Notes under the pieces: model-generated
What the model was told of the DNA's origin: nothing
Seen by the model: only the letters and a program-made list of their open reading frames with translations
Databases searched by the model: none
Translations under genes and position numbers: made by a program
Shown: one piece after another, positions 1 to 7,412 of the stretch
Position numbering within the stretch: position 1 is the stretch's first letter
Layout of the letters: the number at the start of each line of letters is the position of its first letter
Origin: Coriobacteriaceae bacterium
Lineage (GTDB): Bacteria; Actinomycetota; Coriobacteriia; Coriobacteriales; UMGS124
Assembly: GCA_019420325.1 (NCBI GenBank)
Contig: JAHZHK010000037.1
Coordinates: forward strand, 1-24,810
DNA: 24,810 nucleotides
Reading direction: 5' to 3'

Positions 1-40
1 TGACGCTGGCGCGGGAGGGATTGCGGCCGGGGGCTACTTG
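1..40 (-). terminator. Partial dyad terminator downstream of the LysE-type gene
   Basis: The first 40 bases carry gggaggga, then tgcgg, then cgggggct. They closely resemble the distal arm of the full dyad terminator at 1101-1171 (gcaggagggattgcggctgggggct). Only one arm is inside the window, so the hairpin itself cannot be seen. It lies just beyond the stop codon of the minus-strand exporter gene, which fits a terminator for that gene. Confidence 0.45.
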
Positions 41-58
41 TTCATTGCTTTCCTATAC

Positions 59-670
59 CTAGAGCACCTGCGCGAGGTCGAAGAGCAGCTTGAGGCCGTA
101 GGCGATTATCACCACGCCGCATATGCGGTTCAGCCAGGTGAGCGCGCGGCTGTTGATCTTGCTGCCCAGCAGATGGACCGCGACCGACAGGCAGGTAAAC
201 CAGATGAGACTGGCGCAGGCGAATCCGGTGATGAAGCTTGCGTCGCCGCCCGCGGGCAGCGCGGCCCTGAATGTGCCGAGCATCATGGTGCCGTCTATCA
301 GGGCCTGAGGGTTCGGCCAGGTCACAATGAAGGCGGAAGCGGCTATTTTGCCAAGCGGTTGGTTGACGTCCTTGCCGCCGCTCAGGTCCGTCTTGGAGCG
401 GATGAGCCCCACGCCAATGCATATGACCAGCAACCCGCCCACGCCAAGGATGGCCGTCTTGAGCCATGGGAGCGCGTCCATCAACGCGCCGGTACCCAAA
501 AAGCAAGCCAGTCCCAGGGAGATGTCCCAGAAAACGACCACGAGCGCCACCGCCAAGGCTTGCTTGAGACTGTGGCTCAGGGTGCTGTTGATGACGAACA
601 GATTCTGCATGCCTATCGGAGCCACATAGGCCAGCCCCAGCGACAGTCCCTGAAGAAAAACCGGCAACAT
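59..670 (-). CDS. LysE/ArgO/RhtB-family amino-acid exporter
   Basis: A 203-residue hydrophobic protein with about six membrane segments. The N-terminus (LQGLSLGLAYVAPIGMQNLFVIN) is the hallmark of the LysE superfamily: an amphipathic start, then P-I-G-x-Q-N in the first helix. The WPNPQALIDG stretch around residues 118-127 matches the second conserved half-repeat. Family members are proton-driven exporters of basic or other amino acids at the cytoplasmic membrane; the substrate here cannot be read from sequence. Length is typical (about 200). The start ATG is preceded by a weak GCAGG, so the start rests on the family alignment more than on the ribosome site. It stands alone, with no LysR/ArgP partner next to it. 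No lysine riboswitch fold was recognised upstream. Confidence 0.88.
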   Translation of the reverse strand: MLPVFLQGLSLGLAYVAPIGMQNLFVINSTLSHSLKQALAVALVVVFWDISLGLACFLGTGALMDALPWLKTAILGVGGLLVICIGVGLIRSKTDLSGGKDVNQPLGKIAASAFIVTWPNPQALIDGTMMLGTFRAALPAGGDASFITGFACASLIWFTCLSVAVHLLGSKINSRALTWLNRICGVVIIAYGLKLLFDLAQVL

Positions 671-709
671 GCCTGCTAGAAGCCCTCTCTGTGTTGGTGA
701 CGGCTATAA

Positions 710-733
710 CTGCGTCTGTAATTTCGGACGCAG
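710..733. promoter_or_regulatory. Inverted repeat upstream of the LysE-type gene
   Basis: CTGCGTC (710-716) and GACGCAG (727-733) form a perfect 7-bp inverted repeat with a 10-base spacer, 40-63 bases upstream of the exporter start. A regulator operator or a leader hairpin are both possible. No convincing -35/-10 pair was found around it. Confidence 0.3.
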
Positions 734-803
734 GCTGCTTTTGGAAAATGGGAGTCCAGCCTGCCTTGTCGGGCGGCGTGGGAGTCTGTTCCAAGGCCTT
801 TTT

Positions 804-1078
804 GGCAGCGGAACGAGTTTCGGTGCAGTTTTCACGGGCCCATTGGCGGGCAAACGAGTTTCGGTGCAGTCAAAACGCGTCCCGTGCGCCCCAAGGCCCT
901 TTTATGAGGGGGTATGGGACCTTAAAAAGGATGCTTGTCAACTATTCTGTTGTTTAAACAACAGAATTTTGCGCCTCATAGAGCCGAGCGGCGCTCTCGT
1001 TCAGAAATCACTGCACCGAAACCCGATTTGCTGCCATCGGGGGCCTCGAAACTGCACCGAAACCCGATTTGCTGCCAG
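804..1078. repeat. 275-bp palindromic-arm repeat element, copy A
   Basis: This copy and that at 7112-7386 are both exactly 275 bp and align without gaps at the landmarks. Each has two left-arm copies of a motif containing ACGAGTTTCGGTGCAGT (starts 813 and 854, 41 bp apart). In the right arm are two copies in inverse orientation (CCGAAACCCGATTTGCTGCC from 1016 and 1057, again 41 bp apart). An AT-rich inner palindrome sits between them; in this copy it is a perfect 24-bp palindrome at 944-967. The copy fills the gap between the exporter start and the terminator of the integration-host-factor gene. No coding potential was recognised. It could be a MITE-like mobile repeat, a REP/BIME-like element or a protein-binding site array. 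Confidence 0.8.
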
Positions 1079-1100
1079 TGCAACCCGTGGAAGACGATGA

Positions 1101-1171
1101 AAAAGCCCCCAACGGCCCTCCTGGGCCGGTTTTGACATCAACGCAGGAGGGATTGCGGCTGGGGGCTCTTT
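1101..1171 (-). terminator. Large dyad terminator after the mIHF gene
   Basis: AGCCCCC (1104-1110) pairs with GGGGGCT (1161-1167), and GCCCTCCTG pairs with CAGGAGGG inside it. On the minus strand the stem is followed by a run of T (aaaa at 1100-1103 on the plus strand). It starts about 10 bases after the mIHF stop codon. Similar sequences lie at 1-40 and 7413-7475. Confidence 0.75.
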
Positions 1172-1180
1172 GTTCACTGT

Positions 1181-1495
1181 CTAATCCTCGAGGGCGGCCA
1201 GGAGCGCCTCGCGCTGGCGGATGCCCAGACCCTGGACTCTGCGGGACTCGGCGATGCCGATGCGGTCCATGAGCTTGGCTGCCTTGGCCTCGCCGTAGCC
1301 GGGGACGGAGCAGATGAGGTCCTTCACCTTCATGCGGCGGGCGACATCGCCCTCCATGTCGAGGACCTCCGCCACGCTGACCTTGCCGGCCTTGATGTCG
1401 TCCTTGAGAGCTGCCCTCTCGGTGCGGGCCTTCGCGGCCTTGGCGAGTGCCGCCGCGCGCTCTTCCTTCGTGAGCTCAGGTGTCGTATTTGCCAT
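1181..1495 (-). CDS. Actinobacterial integration host factor (mIHF-type nucleoid protein)
   Basis: A 104-residue basic protein. An N-terminal charged helix rich in Ala/Lys/Glu is followed by a helix-two-turn-helix core with LICSVPGYGEAKAAKLMDRI at about 60-79, as in mycobacterial and streptomycete IHF (related to the S13/Fpg H2TH fold). The family binds DNA without strong sequence demand, bends it, and supports nucleoid structure and site-specific recombination. The reading frame stays open far upstream, but the ATG at 1495 is chosen because it has a strong ribosome site (GGGGAGGAG) and the family length is about 100-110. A TATGAT-like -10 lies at 1529-1534 on the minus strand, without a clear -35. 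It is a single gene with its own terminator. Confidence 0.92.
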   Translation of the reverse strand: MANTTPELTKEERAAALAKAAKARTERAALKDDIKAGKVSVAEVLDMEGDVARRMKVKDLICSVPGYGEAKAAKLMDRIGIAESRRVQGLGIRQREALLAALED

Positions 1496-2138
1496 AAGTC
1501 TCCTCCCCATCGAAATCGCAGTACTGGCATCATAGCGCGTTGCACGGTATGAGAAGGTGAACTTTCTAACAAAATGCCTGCAATTGTGGGGGACGGCCTC
1601 TCTTTGACGGCGGATTGTCAGTAAAGAGCCGCAGGAGTCGCATTGAGACCGACGGGCCGGTTCGAGTTCCCGCCGCAAAACCCCAAATCCAAAGTGGTGA
1701 GTGGTCCCTCCAAGGACCCGACCAAACAAAGCCCGGTCATGGCAATCACCGCGGCGCCCGAGGTGGGCAGTCCCTAAAGAACCGACCAAACAAGCGCCGC
1801 GCTCGATAGCTTTGCACTCGTCGATGCCGGTGCTCGTATCGGTGTTGGTGCCGTCGATCGCGGCCAAAAGACTGACGTCAGCGGTGCCCTAGGCTTCAAG
1901 CGTGAGGGGAGGGGAAGCCCCCGCGACATGAGCGCGTCGTGGGGCTCCTGTGGCTTGGTGGGGGCAAGGTTGCTGAGGGTGCCTTTGTGCGATTGTGGGA
2001 TGTGCGAGATGAATGGTCTCACACATTTTCCCAGCTAAACAACCATTTGCAAAACTTGCGAAAACATGCGAAGCTTGCGAAAACATGCGAAAGATGCGAA
2101 AATCACACCAGATTGCATGGCTGTAGGGAGTGATTTGC
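1496..2138. other. 640-base gap without a convincing gene
   Basis: Holds the mIHF promoter region, a pair of imperfect direct repeats (GACCAAACAA at 1720-1729 and 1784-1793, each preceded by a related GGTCC/GTCC-containing sequence), and the phased TGCGAA array at 2048-2101. One plus-strand frame around 1805-1890 reads like protein (ALVDAGARIGVGAVDRG), but it has no start, ribosome site or recognised family. It may be a gene remnant. Confidence 0.5.
2048..2101. repeat. Helically phased TGCGAA array, six units
   Basis: TGC(G)AAA-type units begin at 2048, 2057, 2067, 2076, 2086 and 2095, alternating 9 and 10 bp, so the period is about 9.5 bp. A four-unit version with the same flank (CCCAGyTAAA upstream) lies at 7038-7072. 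The array ends about 38 bases before the ATPase start and lies in its upstream region. The units resemble binding-site iterons, but no replication gene is nearby. Confidence 0.7.
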
Positions 2139-3242
2139 ATGAAGCTTGAGAATCCGTTCACACCGGGTTTCGGAAGCGTGCCGCCGTATCTTGCGGGTCG
2201 CAAGGGGCTGCTCGAGGACATGCATCGCGCCTTTGAGCGCGGAAAGGGCGATCCAAACCTGTCGACTATCATCATCGGACCTCGCGGCACGGGAAAGACC
2301 GCTCTTCTCTCCCGAATTGCGCAGGACGCCTCGGCAAGTGGTTGGGTTACCGCGAGCGTTTCGGCCGTGCCCGGCATGCTTGACGACGTCATCGAGCGCA
2401 CGTGCGAGTCGGCCGAGGAACTGCTAGACAACAGCGAACACCTGCGTCTGAAGGGGGTCACCTTCGGCCAGACCGTGGGGCTTGAGTTCGACCACGCCCA
2501 AAGGTTGCGGGGCAACTGGCGTTCCAAGATGAACGCCGTGCTCAAGCAGCTCGACCGATATGAGACTGGCCTGCTTATCACTGTGGATGAGGTGCAGGCC
2601 GATCTTGACGAGATGGTTCAACTTGCTTCGGTATACCAGCACTTTGTACAGGAGGGACGTCGGGTCGCCTTGCTCATGGCGGGCCTGCCCTCGAACGTCT
2701 CCAGCCTCATCAGCAGCAAGTACGTTTCGTTCCTTCGTCGTGCACGCCAGCGTCATTTGGGTCGCATCGCTGACGTCGAGGTGGCGAGCGCCTTCCGCAA
2801 GACCGTCTTGGTGGCGGGCGGCGAGATTGACGACGGGGGTCTCGATCTGGCCGTCTCATCTATCGACGGCTTTCCGTACATGATGCAGCTCGTCGGGTAC
2901 TGGACCTGGGAGGAGAGCGTATCGAACAGCATCGGCCTGGCCGACGTCGAGCGGGGAGTCCGTATGGCCACGCGCGACTTCGAGGATGGCGTGCTGGCTG
3001 CGACGTATCGCGAGCTCTCTAAGGGTGACCTGCGCTTTCTTGTGGCCATGCTCCCAGAAGACGAGAGCGCCCTCGCCGACATTGCCGCCCGCATGGGCGT
3101 TGCCAGCAATTACGCCTCCAAGTACAAGGAGCGCCTGCTTGAGTCTGGCGTCATCGGTGACTGCGGTCACAATACCTTCCGCTTCGACCTGCCGGGGTTC
3201 AGGAGCTACCTGCAGGGACGAATGGACGAGATGGGGAAATAA
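2139..3242 (+). CDS. AAA+ ATPase with C-terminal winged-helix-like region (ORC/CDC6-like AAA family)
   Basis: 367 residues. Walker A is GPRGTGKT (47-54), Walker B LLITVDEVQ (about 145-153), and a sensor-1-like LLMAGLPSN follows at about 178-186. The C-terminal third (LADIAARMGVASNYASKYKERLLESGVI) reads as a winged helix ending in FRFDLPGFRSYL. This is the arrangement of the prokaryotic ATPase/ORC-like families, whose cellular roles are mostly undetermined. The start at 2139 (ATG) is preferred over an in-frame GTG at 2130 because AGGGAG (2125-2130) sits 8 bases before it. The gene is alone; no partner toxin, nuclease or transposase adjoins it. The phased TGCGAA array lies directly upstream and might be its operator. 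Confidence 0.85.
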   Translation: MKLENPFTPGFGSVPPYLAGRKGLLEDMHRAFERGKGDPNLSTIIIGPRGTGKTALLSRIAQDASASGWVTASVSAVPGMLDDVIERTCESAEELLDNSEHLRLKGVTFGQTVGLEFDHAQRLRGNWRSKMNAVLKQLDRYETGLLITVDEVQADLDEMVQLASVYQHFVQEGRRVALLMAGLPSNVSSLISSKYVSFLRRARQRHLGRIADVEVASAFRKTVLVAGGEIDDGGLDLAVSSIDGFPYMMQLVGYWTWEESVSNSIGLADVERGVRMATRDFEDGVLAATYRELSKGDLRFLVAMLPEDESALADIAARMGVASNYASKYKERLLESGVIGDCGHNTFRFDLPGFRSYLQGRMDEMGK

Positions 3243-3283
3243 AGCGGGCGCGCGGTCTTCGGCTCCCGTGCCAACCAAAAGTG

Positions 3284-3310
3284 CCCCGCATCCTGTTCCC
3301 GGATGCGGGG
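3284..3310 (+). terminator. Hairpin after the ATPase gene
   Basis: CCCCGCATCC (3284-3293) and GGATGCGGGG (3301-3310) form a perfect 10-bp stem with a 7-base loop, 41 bases after the stop codon. There is no real T run on the plus side (taggggttgt), so it is a weak intrinsic terminator or an RNA-stabilising hairpin. Confidence 0.5.
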
Positions 3311-3421
3311 TAGGGGTTGTGTCGGGGCGATTGGGGGCGTTCCTGGGATCGGGAGTTGGCGGATTCTGTTGTTCGGACGCGACTAGCGTGTAAGTTTGAG
3401 CCTGAGCTGCACAACCAGTGA

Positions 3422-3459
3422 GGCCGCCGCGCGTCATGGTGACGTTGCGGCGGCCTTTT
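3422..3459 (+). terminator. Strong intrinsic terminator between convergent genes
   Basis: GGCCGCCGC (3422-3430) pairs with GCGGCGGCC (3447-3455). An inner stem CGTCA/TGACG closes a three-base loop, and TTTT follows directly on the plus strand. It sits between the convergent ATPase and FAD-oxidoreductase genes and may stop transcription from the left, or both ways. Confidence 0.7.
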
Positions 3460-3503
3460 GGTCTTGGATGTGAGCTGGCGGGTCCAGCTAGCTTGTTAGT
3501 CGG

Positions 3504-5180
3504 TTACTTCTCTGCAAGCGCCTTGCCCACGAGCATGCCTGCCGTGGCGCTGCGGCCGGCGTTCGTGCCCGCTCCGAAGTTCGGATAGGTGTGAGCGTAG
3601 CAGCAGCCCGAGTCGACACCGACGCAGTACAGGCCGGGGATGGGCGCGTTGTCGGTGTCGAGCACCTGGTAGTTGTCGTCGACCACGACGCCGTCGAGCG
3701 TGCACAGGGCCAGGCCGCCCACCTTCATGCCGTAGTAGGGAGGCTCGTCGATGGCAGACAGACGATAGGCGTCCTTGCCGAAGTCCTCGTCCACGCCGTT
3801 TGCCGCGAGCTCGTTGTAGCGCTCCACGGTGGCGGTCAAGGCCTCGGGGTCGATGCCGAGGCCCTCGGCCAACTCCTCGATGGTATCGGCCTTGATGATG
3901 TGCCCGTCCTCAACGTAGCCCTCCATCTGGCCCTCGACGCCGGTGAGGCCGGGGGCGTGGTGGTTGGAGCCCACACGGCTGTAGAGTGTCGAGCAGCCGA
4001 TAGTTGCAAACTGCTGCACGTCTTCCTTCCAGCTCGAGTCCCAGATGGGATACCAGGCATGGTTGGGGAACTGCTGCGAGGCGTGAACGATGTAGTCGTA
4101 GGGGCTCGACTCGTTGCAGATGCGCTTGCCATACTGGTTTACCTTGAGGAACGGCTGTGTTGCGAACGTGAAGAATGCGAAGCCCTCGTCGCCCCAGCGG
4201 TCGAGCTTCTGGTCGGGCAGGACAATGCCGCGGTCGAAGATCATGGTCGTGGGGAAGTGGTCCATGTGCGCGCCGGCCCACAGCATCGCCTTGATGCCCT
4301 CGCCCTTGGACGTTCCCCAGTTCAGGTTGCCCGAGAGGCTTGCTTCAAGACCGCACTGGCGCGCCGCGAACATTTCTTTGTTGTTGACGTAGCCGCCCGT
4401 GGCCACCACGACACCCTTGGAGGCGTTGATTCTGACGTAGCCGTCCGGGCCCTCGGCGATGGCACCTACAACGGAACCCGAGTCGTCCTGGACAAGCTCG
4501 ATGAGCTTGGTGTTGTTGCGGTAGGTGCCGCCTGCTGCCTCGAAGTCGGCCTCTATGACGGCCCAAACGCCAGGCTCGTCGCCTGACGCCTCGCTTGCGT
4601 CATCGGGGTTGTCGGGCAGTTCGACGTCCTTGGCGGTGCCGTGGCCGGTCGGCCACATCTTGTAGCGGCTTGCGGGCGGCATGGTGTACTCGAGGGCGAT
4701 ACGCTGACCGGCTTTCTCGACCTCGCCGCCGTACCATTCCACGGCCTCGGCGGAGTGGTCGACCCAATCCTTCCAGAGTTTCATGCTGCACTGGTTGAGA
4801 GCGTAGCTCGTGTAGTCGTTCAGGATGTCCATAGGCTCAATGTGGACGCCGGCTTCCTCCTGGTACTTGGAGTTGACGGCGCCGAAGGCGGACGAACGCA
4901 TGCACACGCCGCTCTCGTTGGCCTCGATCCAGAGCACGTTGGCACCGCCGGCTGCGGCAAAGTAGGCGCACGGGGTGCCGGATTGGCCGGCGCCGACGAC
5001 GAGCACCTCGCAGTCGAGGGTCTCGATGATGTCGGAGTCGGCAATGACGGGTGCTTCGCCGAGCCAGTCGCCAGAGTCGGCGGAAGACTCGTCGGCGAAG
5101 GCCGGGACGGCAGTTGCGGCGGCTACAAGGCCGGCAGTTGCGGTGGCACCTGCTACGAAGTTCCTGCGGGTCATCTCCAT
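3504..5180 (-). CDS. Tat-exported FAD-dependent oxidoreductase (fumarate/urocanate-reductase-like flavoprotein)
   Basis: 558 residues. The N-terminus has a twin-arginine signal (TRRNFVAG, then a hydrophobic stretch and PAFA at about 26-29), so the enzyme is exported folded with FAD. The dinucleotide-binding motif VVGAGQSG is at 61-68. The C-terminal FAD_binding_2 signature GLYCVGVDSG...NFGAGTNAGRSATAGMLVG closes the fold. There is no haem-c or FMN-binding domain, so electrons must come from an unseen donor. The substrate cannot be assigned: the family covers fumarate, urocanate, cinnamate-type acrylates and steroid substrates. Start 5180 is chosen because it puts the Tat motif at the N-terminus and has AAGGAG 9 bases upstream. 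It is divergent from the LuxR regulator, its probable controller. Confidence 0.9.
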   Translation of the reverse strand: MEMTRRNFVAGATATAGLVAAATAVPAFADESSADSGDWLGEAPVIADSDIIETLDCEVLVVGAGQSGTPCAYFAAAGGANVLWIEANESGVCMRSSAFGAVNSKYQEEAGVHIEPMDILNDYTSYALNQCSMKLWKDWVDHSAEAVEWYGGEVEKAGQRIALEYTMPPASRYKMWPTGHGTAKDVELPDNPDDASEASGDEPGVWAVIEADFEAAGGTYRNNTKLIELVQDDSGSVVGAIAEGPDGYVRINASKGVVVATGGYVNNKEMFAARQCGLEASLSGNLNWGTSKGEGIKAMLWAGAHMDHFPTTMIFDRGIVLPDQKLDRWGDEGFAFFTFATQPFLKVNQYGKRICNESSPYDYIVHASQQFPNHAWYPIWDSSWKEDVQQFATIGCSTLYSRVGSNHHAPGLTGVEGQMEGYVEDGHIIKADTIEELAEGLGIDPEALTATVERYNELAANGVDEDFGKDAYRLSAIDEPPYYGMKVGGLALCTLDGVVVDDNYQVLDTDNAPIPGLYCVGVDSGCCYAHTYPNFGAGTNAGRSATAGMLVGKALAEK

Positions 5181-5310
5181 GGTGCTATCTCCTTCATGTT
5201 GCCCGCCCTTGGGCGATTGCCCAGGATGCGGGTCCTGCACCTATGTAACTTACGGGGGCCAGGGTGCCTTTGAATGCTGATTTGTTGCGAAATGAGGGGA
5301 AAAGGAGAAG

Positions 5311-5326
5311 TCGTTATCGATGACGA
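5311..5326. promoter_or_regulatory. Candidate operator dyad between oxidoreductase and LuxR gene
   Basis: TCGTTATCGATGACGA is a 16-bp near-perfect palindrome (one mismatched pair, 14 of 16 bases symmetric). It lies in the 240-base divergent region that separates the FAD oxidoreductase from the LuxR-type regulator. A LuxR dimer site here is an inference from position and symmetry. Confidence 0.35.
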
Positions 5327-5422
5327 GAGGTGTCTACCAGGTGTTTCAAGTTTTTAGTTTCGTGCCTGTATGGTTGAGGTACTATATGGGTGGTTTTCCA
5401 GGCGGGGGCAGGGGGATCTGCA

Positions 5423-6973
5423 GTGTCATCGTGTACGAAGAGCCATGACGCGAGCGTTTTTGTCAAGAAGGGCTGGGCGGGCCGCCTGGTTGGTTTCGCG
5501 CGTGGTGCAAAGGAGGACGTCTCCTGGCTTGTGCCGTGTGCGCTGGACATGGGCCTTTGTCAGGCGCTTATGTACATTCCCTTTCTACTTGGCCCCGCCG
5601 GCAAGGGCTTGGGTTCCCTGTTGTGGTGGGACCCCTCCATTACCACGGTATTTTTCGTAGCGGTGGCGCTGACCATGGCGGCGGACGGGATAGCGGCCAA
5701 GAAGGGCATCTCCGGCATATCGCGCGTGTGCAACCTCGCAGTTCCCCAAGTTGGCACCTTTGTGGTCGGCCAGCTTTTGCTTGTGATGCAGGGCCTCGCT
5801 TCCGAGGAGGCCTTGCAACTTGTGGTCGGTTGTTCGGGTGCTGTCCTGTGTGGGTTTGCCACTGCGTGCGCCCAGCTGAGCAGCGCCCGCTTTCTTGCGC
5901 GCCTTAAGCCGGAGAAGTCGTTCGAGGTTGTTTTGGCCGCTCAGCCTGTTACTGCGGCTGTCGTCTTGTATGCGCTGCTTAGCCCTGGGATTTGGTTTGG
6001 GCTGCCGCTTGTTGTGCTGCCGATTCTCGCTCGGGCATGTGTTGTGCGAACCGAAAATCGCCTCCCGTTCGATGCGTTGCTTACTGCCGTGCGCGCCCCC
6101 GAGCAGCTCGGTATGACGGATTCCCGGGCAAACTTGCGCGCGGGGGTTGTCACTGGGTGTACGGTGATCCTGTCGGCCCTTGCCATCTTTGTTGGGAGAA
6201 GCTGGCTTGAGACGGCCGGCTTGGCTGGTGCCGGTGTCGTGTCCCCCGTCGATTTTGGCTGCTGCCTGGCGGTTTTCTGTGTCGTTCTTCTTGCGACATC
6301 TTTGCTGTGCTTCGCGAACAAGACCATTTTCATGACGCAAGCATTTCGCGTTGCGATTCCGCCTGCCTCGCTTGCCGCCGTGCTTGCTGCTTTTGCCTGC
6401 GGGGAGTCGACTGATGGCCTCATGATGAGTCTCGTCGTTATCTTGCTGAGCGTTTTCTCGTTGGCACTGCTTGACCAAATGGTGTGGGTGCTCACGGCGG
6501 GTTTCATGAGGGCTAACGAGACGTCGAGCGAGACGGTCGTTGCCACTATGCGTTCGTTTGAGTTTGCTGGCGCCGCGTTCGGGGCGGGCCTCGTCAAGCC
6601 GCTCGTATATGCTTGGGGAATCGTTCCGACGCTTTTTGTTGCTGTTGCCGTGCTTTTGGGGGCATTCGTTATATGCGTGCCTACTTTCGAGCCGCATCTG
6701 GTCAGTCCGGGCAAGGAGACTCCCGAAGGGTTGAAGGTCCTGGCAGCCGAGGGAGCTGGGCGGTATGCGATGTTTGTCTCGCGCTTTGCGCTCACCGCGC
6801 GGGAGGCCGAGGTGCTTGCGCTGCTTGCCGATGGGGCCGACGCCGCAGCCGTTGCCTCTCAGCTCGTTGTCTCTCTTTCAACCGCCAATACCCACATTCG
6901 CCATATCTATGCCAAGCTCGGCATTCACTCCCGCCAGGAGCTTATGGCATGGCTTGCGTTGGTGGGGGAGTAA
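5423..6973 (+). CDS. Membrane-embedded LuxR-family transcriptional regulator
   Basis: About 516 residues. Roughly the first 430 form a dozen hydrophobic helices resembling a transporter-like sensor. The C-terminus is a LuxR/NarL helix-turn-helix (FALTAREAEVLALLADGADAAAVASQL, then ANTHIRHIYAKLGIHSRQEL). Proteins of this layout are abundant in gut Coriobacteriia, often beside Tat flavoenzymes, and are thought to sense a small molecule at the membrane. GTG at 5423 is preferred because GGGGGAT (5411-5417) lies 6 bases upstream and TACTAT (5380-5385) could be a -10. A GTG at 5390 with GAGGT upstream is the alternative and would add 11 residues. It is divergent from the oxidoreductase at 3504-5180, whose expression it probably controls. 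Confidence 0.85.
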   Translation: MSSCTKSHDASVFVKKGWAGRLVGFARGAKEDVSWLVPCALDMGLCQALMYIPFLLGPAGKGLGSLLWWDPSITTVFFVAVALTMAADGIAAKKGISGISRVCNLAVPQVGTFVVGQLLLVMQGLASEEALQLVVGCSGAVLCGFATACAQLSSARFLARLKPEKSFEVVLAAQPVTAAVVLYALLSPGIWFGLPLVVLPILARACVVRTENRLPFDALLTAVRAPEQLGMTDSRANLRAGVVTGCTVILSALAIFVGRSWLETAGLAGAGVVSPVDFGCCLAVFCVVLLATSLLCFANKTIFMTQAFRVAIPPASLAAVLAAFACGESTDGLMMSLVVILLSVFSLALLDQMVWVLTAGFMRANETSSETVVATMRSFEFAGAAFGAGLVKPLVYAWGIVPTLFVAVAVLLGAFVICVPTFEPHLVSPGKETPEGLKVLAAEGAGRYAMFVSRFALTAREAEVLALLADGADAAAVASQLVVSLSTANTHIRHIYAKLGIHSRQELMAWLALVGE

Positions 6974-7037
6974 GGGGCAGAGGCGAGGGGTGCGTGAGAT
7001 GGTGGAAATCTGGCATTCCCCCAGTTAAAGCACCCTT

Positions 7038-7072
7038 TGCAAAACTTGCGAAAACATGCGAAAGATGCGAAA
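7038..7072. repeat. Helically phased TGCGAA array, four units
   Basis: Units start at 7038, 7047, 7057 and 7066 (9, 10, 9 bp apart). The array matches the one at 2048-2101 but lacks two internal units. The left flank (CCCAGTTAAA) is also shared with the other copy, so the two are copies of one dispersed repeat with variable unit number. Confidence 0.7.
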
Positions 7073-7111
7073 GTCCGTCGGTGCAAGTTTCCGTTTGTGT
7101 GGCCCCTTTCT

Positions 7112-7386
7112 GGCAGACAAACGAGTTTCGGTGCAGTTTTCCCGGCCCTACTGGCAGGCAAACGAGTTTCGGTGCAGTCAGAACACCATGCGTGTGTCCC
7201 ATGACCCCTTTCTGGAGGAATATGAGACCTCAAACGGGACGTTTCATATCCATTCTGTTGTTTTAACAACGAAATTCCGAGCCACGTAGGGCCGGGCAGC
7301 TCCCATGACAAGTAATCATTACTCCGAAACTCGTTTCGCTGCCATCGGGGACCCGGAGACTACTCCGAAACTCGATTTGCTGCCAG
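7112..7386. repeat. 275-bp palindromic-arm repeat element, copy B
   Basis: Same length and landmark spacing as the copy at 804-1078. ACGAGTTTCGGTGCAGT units start at 7121 and 7162 (41 bp apart). The inner AT-rich dyad starts at 7252, 131 bp after the first unit as in copy A. Inverse-orientation units have CCGAAACTCG at 7324 and 7365 (41 bp apart). The intervening sequence has diverged, while arms and spacings are kept. The copy lies between the LuxR-type gene and the terminator of the second oxidoreductase. Confidence 0.8.
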
Positions 7387-7412
7387 CATGATCCTAGAAA
7401 GCCAATGGACAA

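Noticed and set aside
671..803. Lysine or other riboswitch upstream of the LysE-type gene
   Set aside because: Only a short dyad is present; no conserved multi-stem aptamer was recognised.
804..1078. Insertion sequence remnant
   Set aside because: No transposase-like reading frame and no evident target-site duplication; described as a repeat element of unknown nature instead.
1650..1680. tRNA-like T-arm (GGTTCGAGTTCCCGCC)
   Set aside because: No matching acceptor stem, anticodon arm or correct T-stem pairing could be found around it on either strand; at most a relic.
1496..1867. N-terminal extension of the mIHF reading frame to 228 residues
   Set aside because: The family is about 105 residues and the ATG at 1495 has a strong ribosome site; the upstream part has no recognisable protein character.
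2048..2101. CRISPR array
   Set aside because: Units are only 9-10 bp with no spacers.
3591..4586. 331-codon plus-strand frame opposite the first oxidoreductase
   Set aside because: Antisense shadow with the same biased composition and no domain motif.
5585..6697. 370-codon minus-strand frame opposite the LuxR gene
   Set aside because: Charged, low-complexity antisense of membrane helices; the plus frame has a clear HTH and helices.
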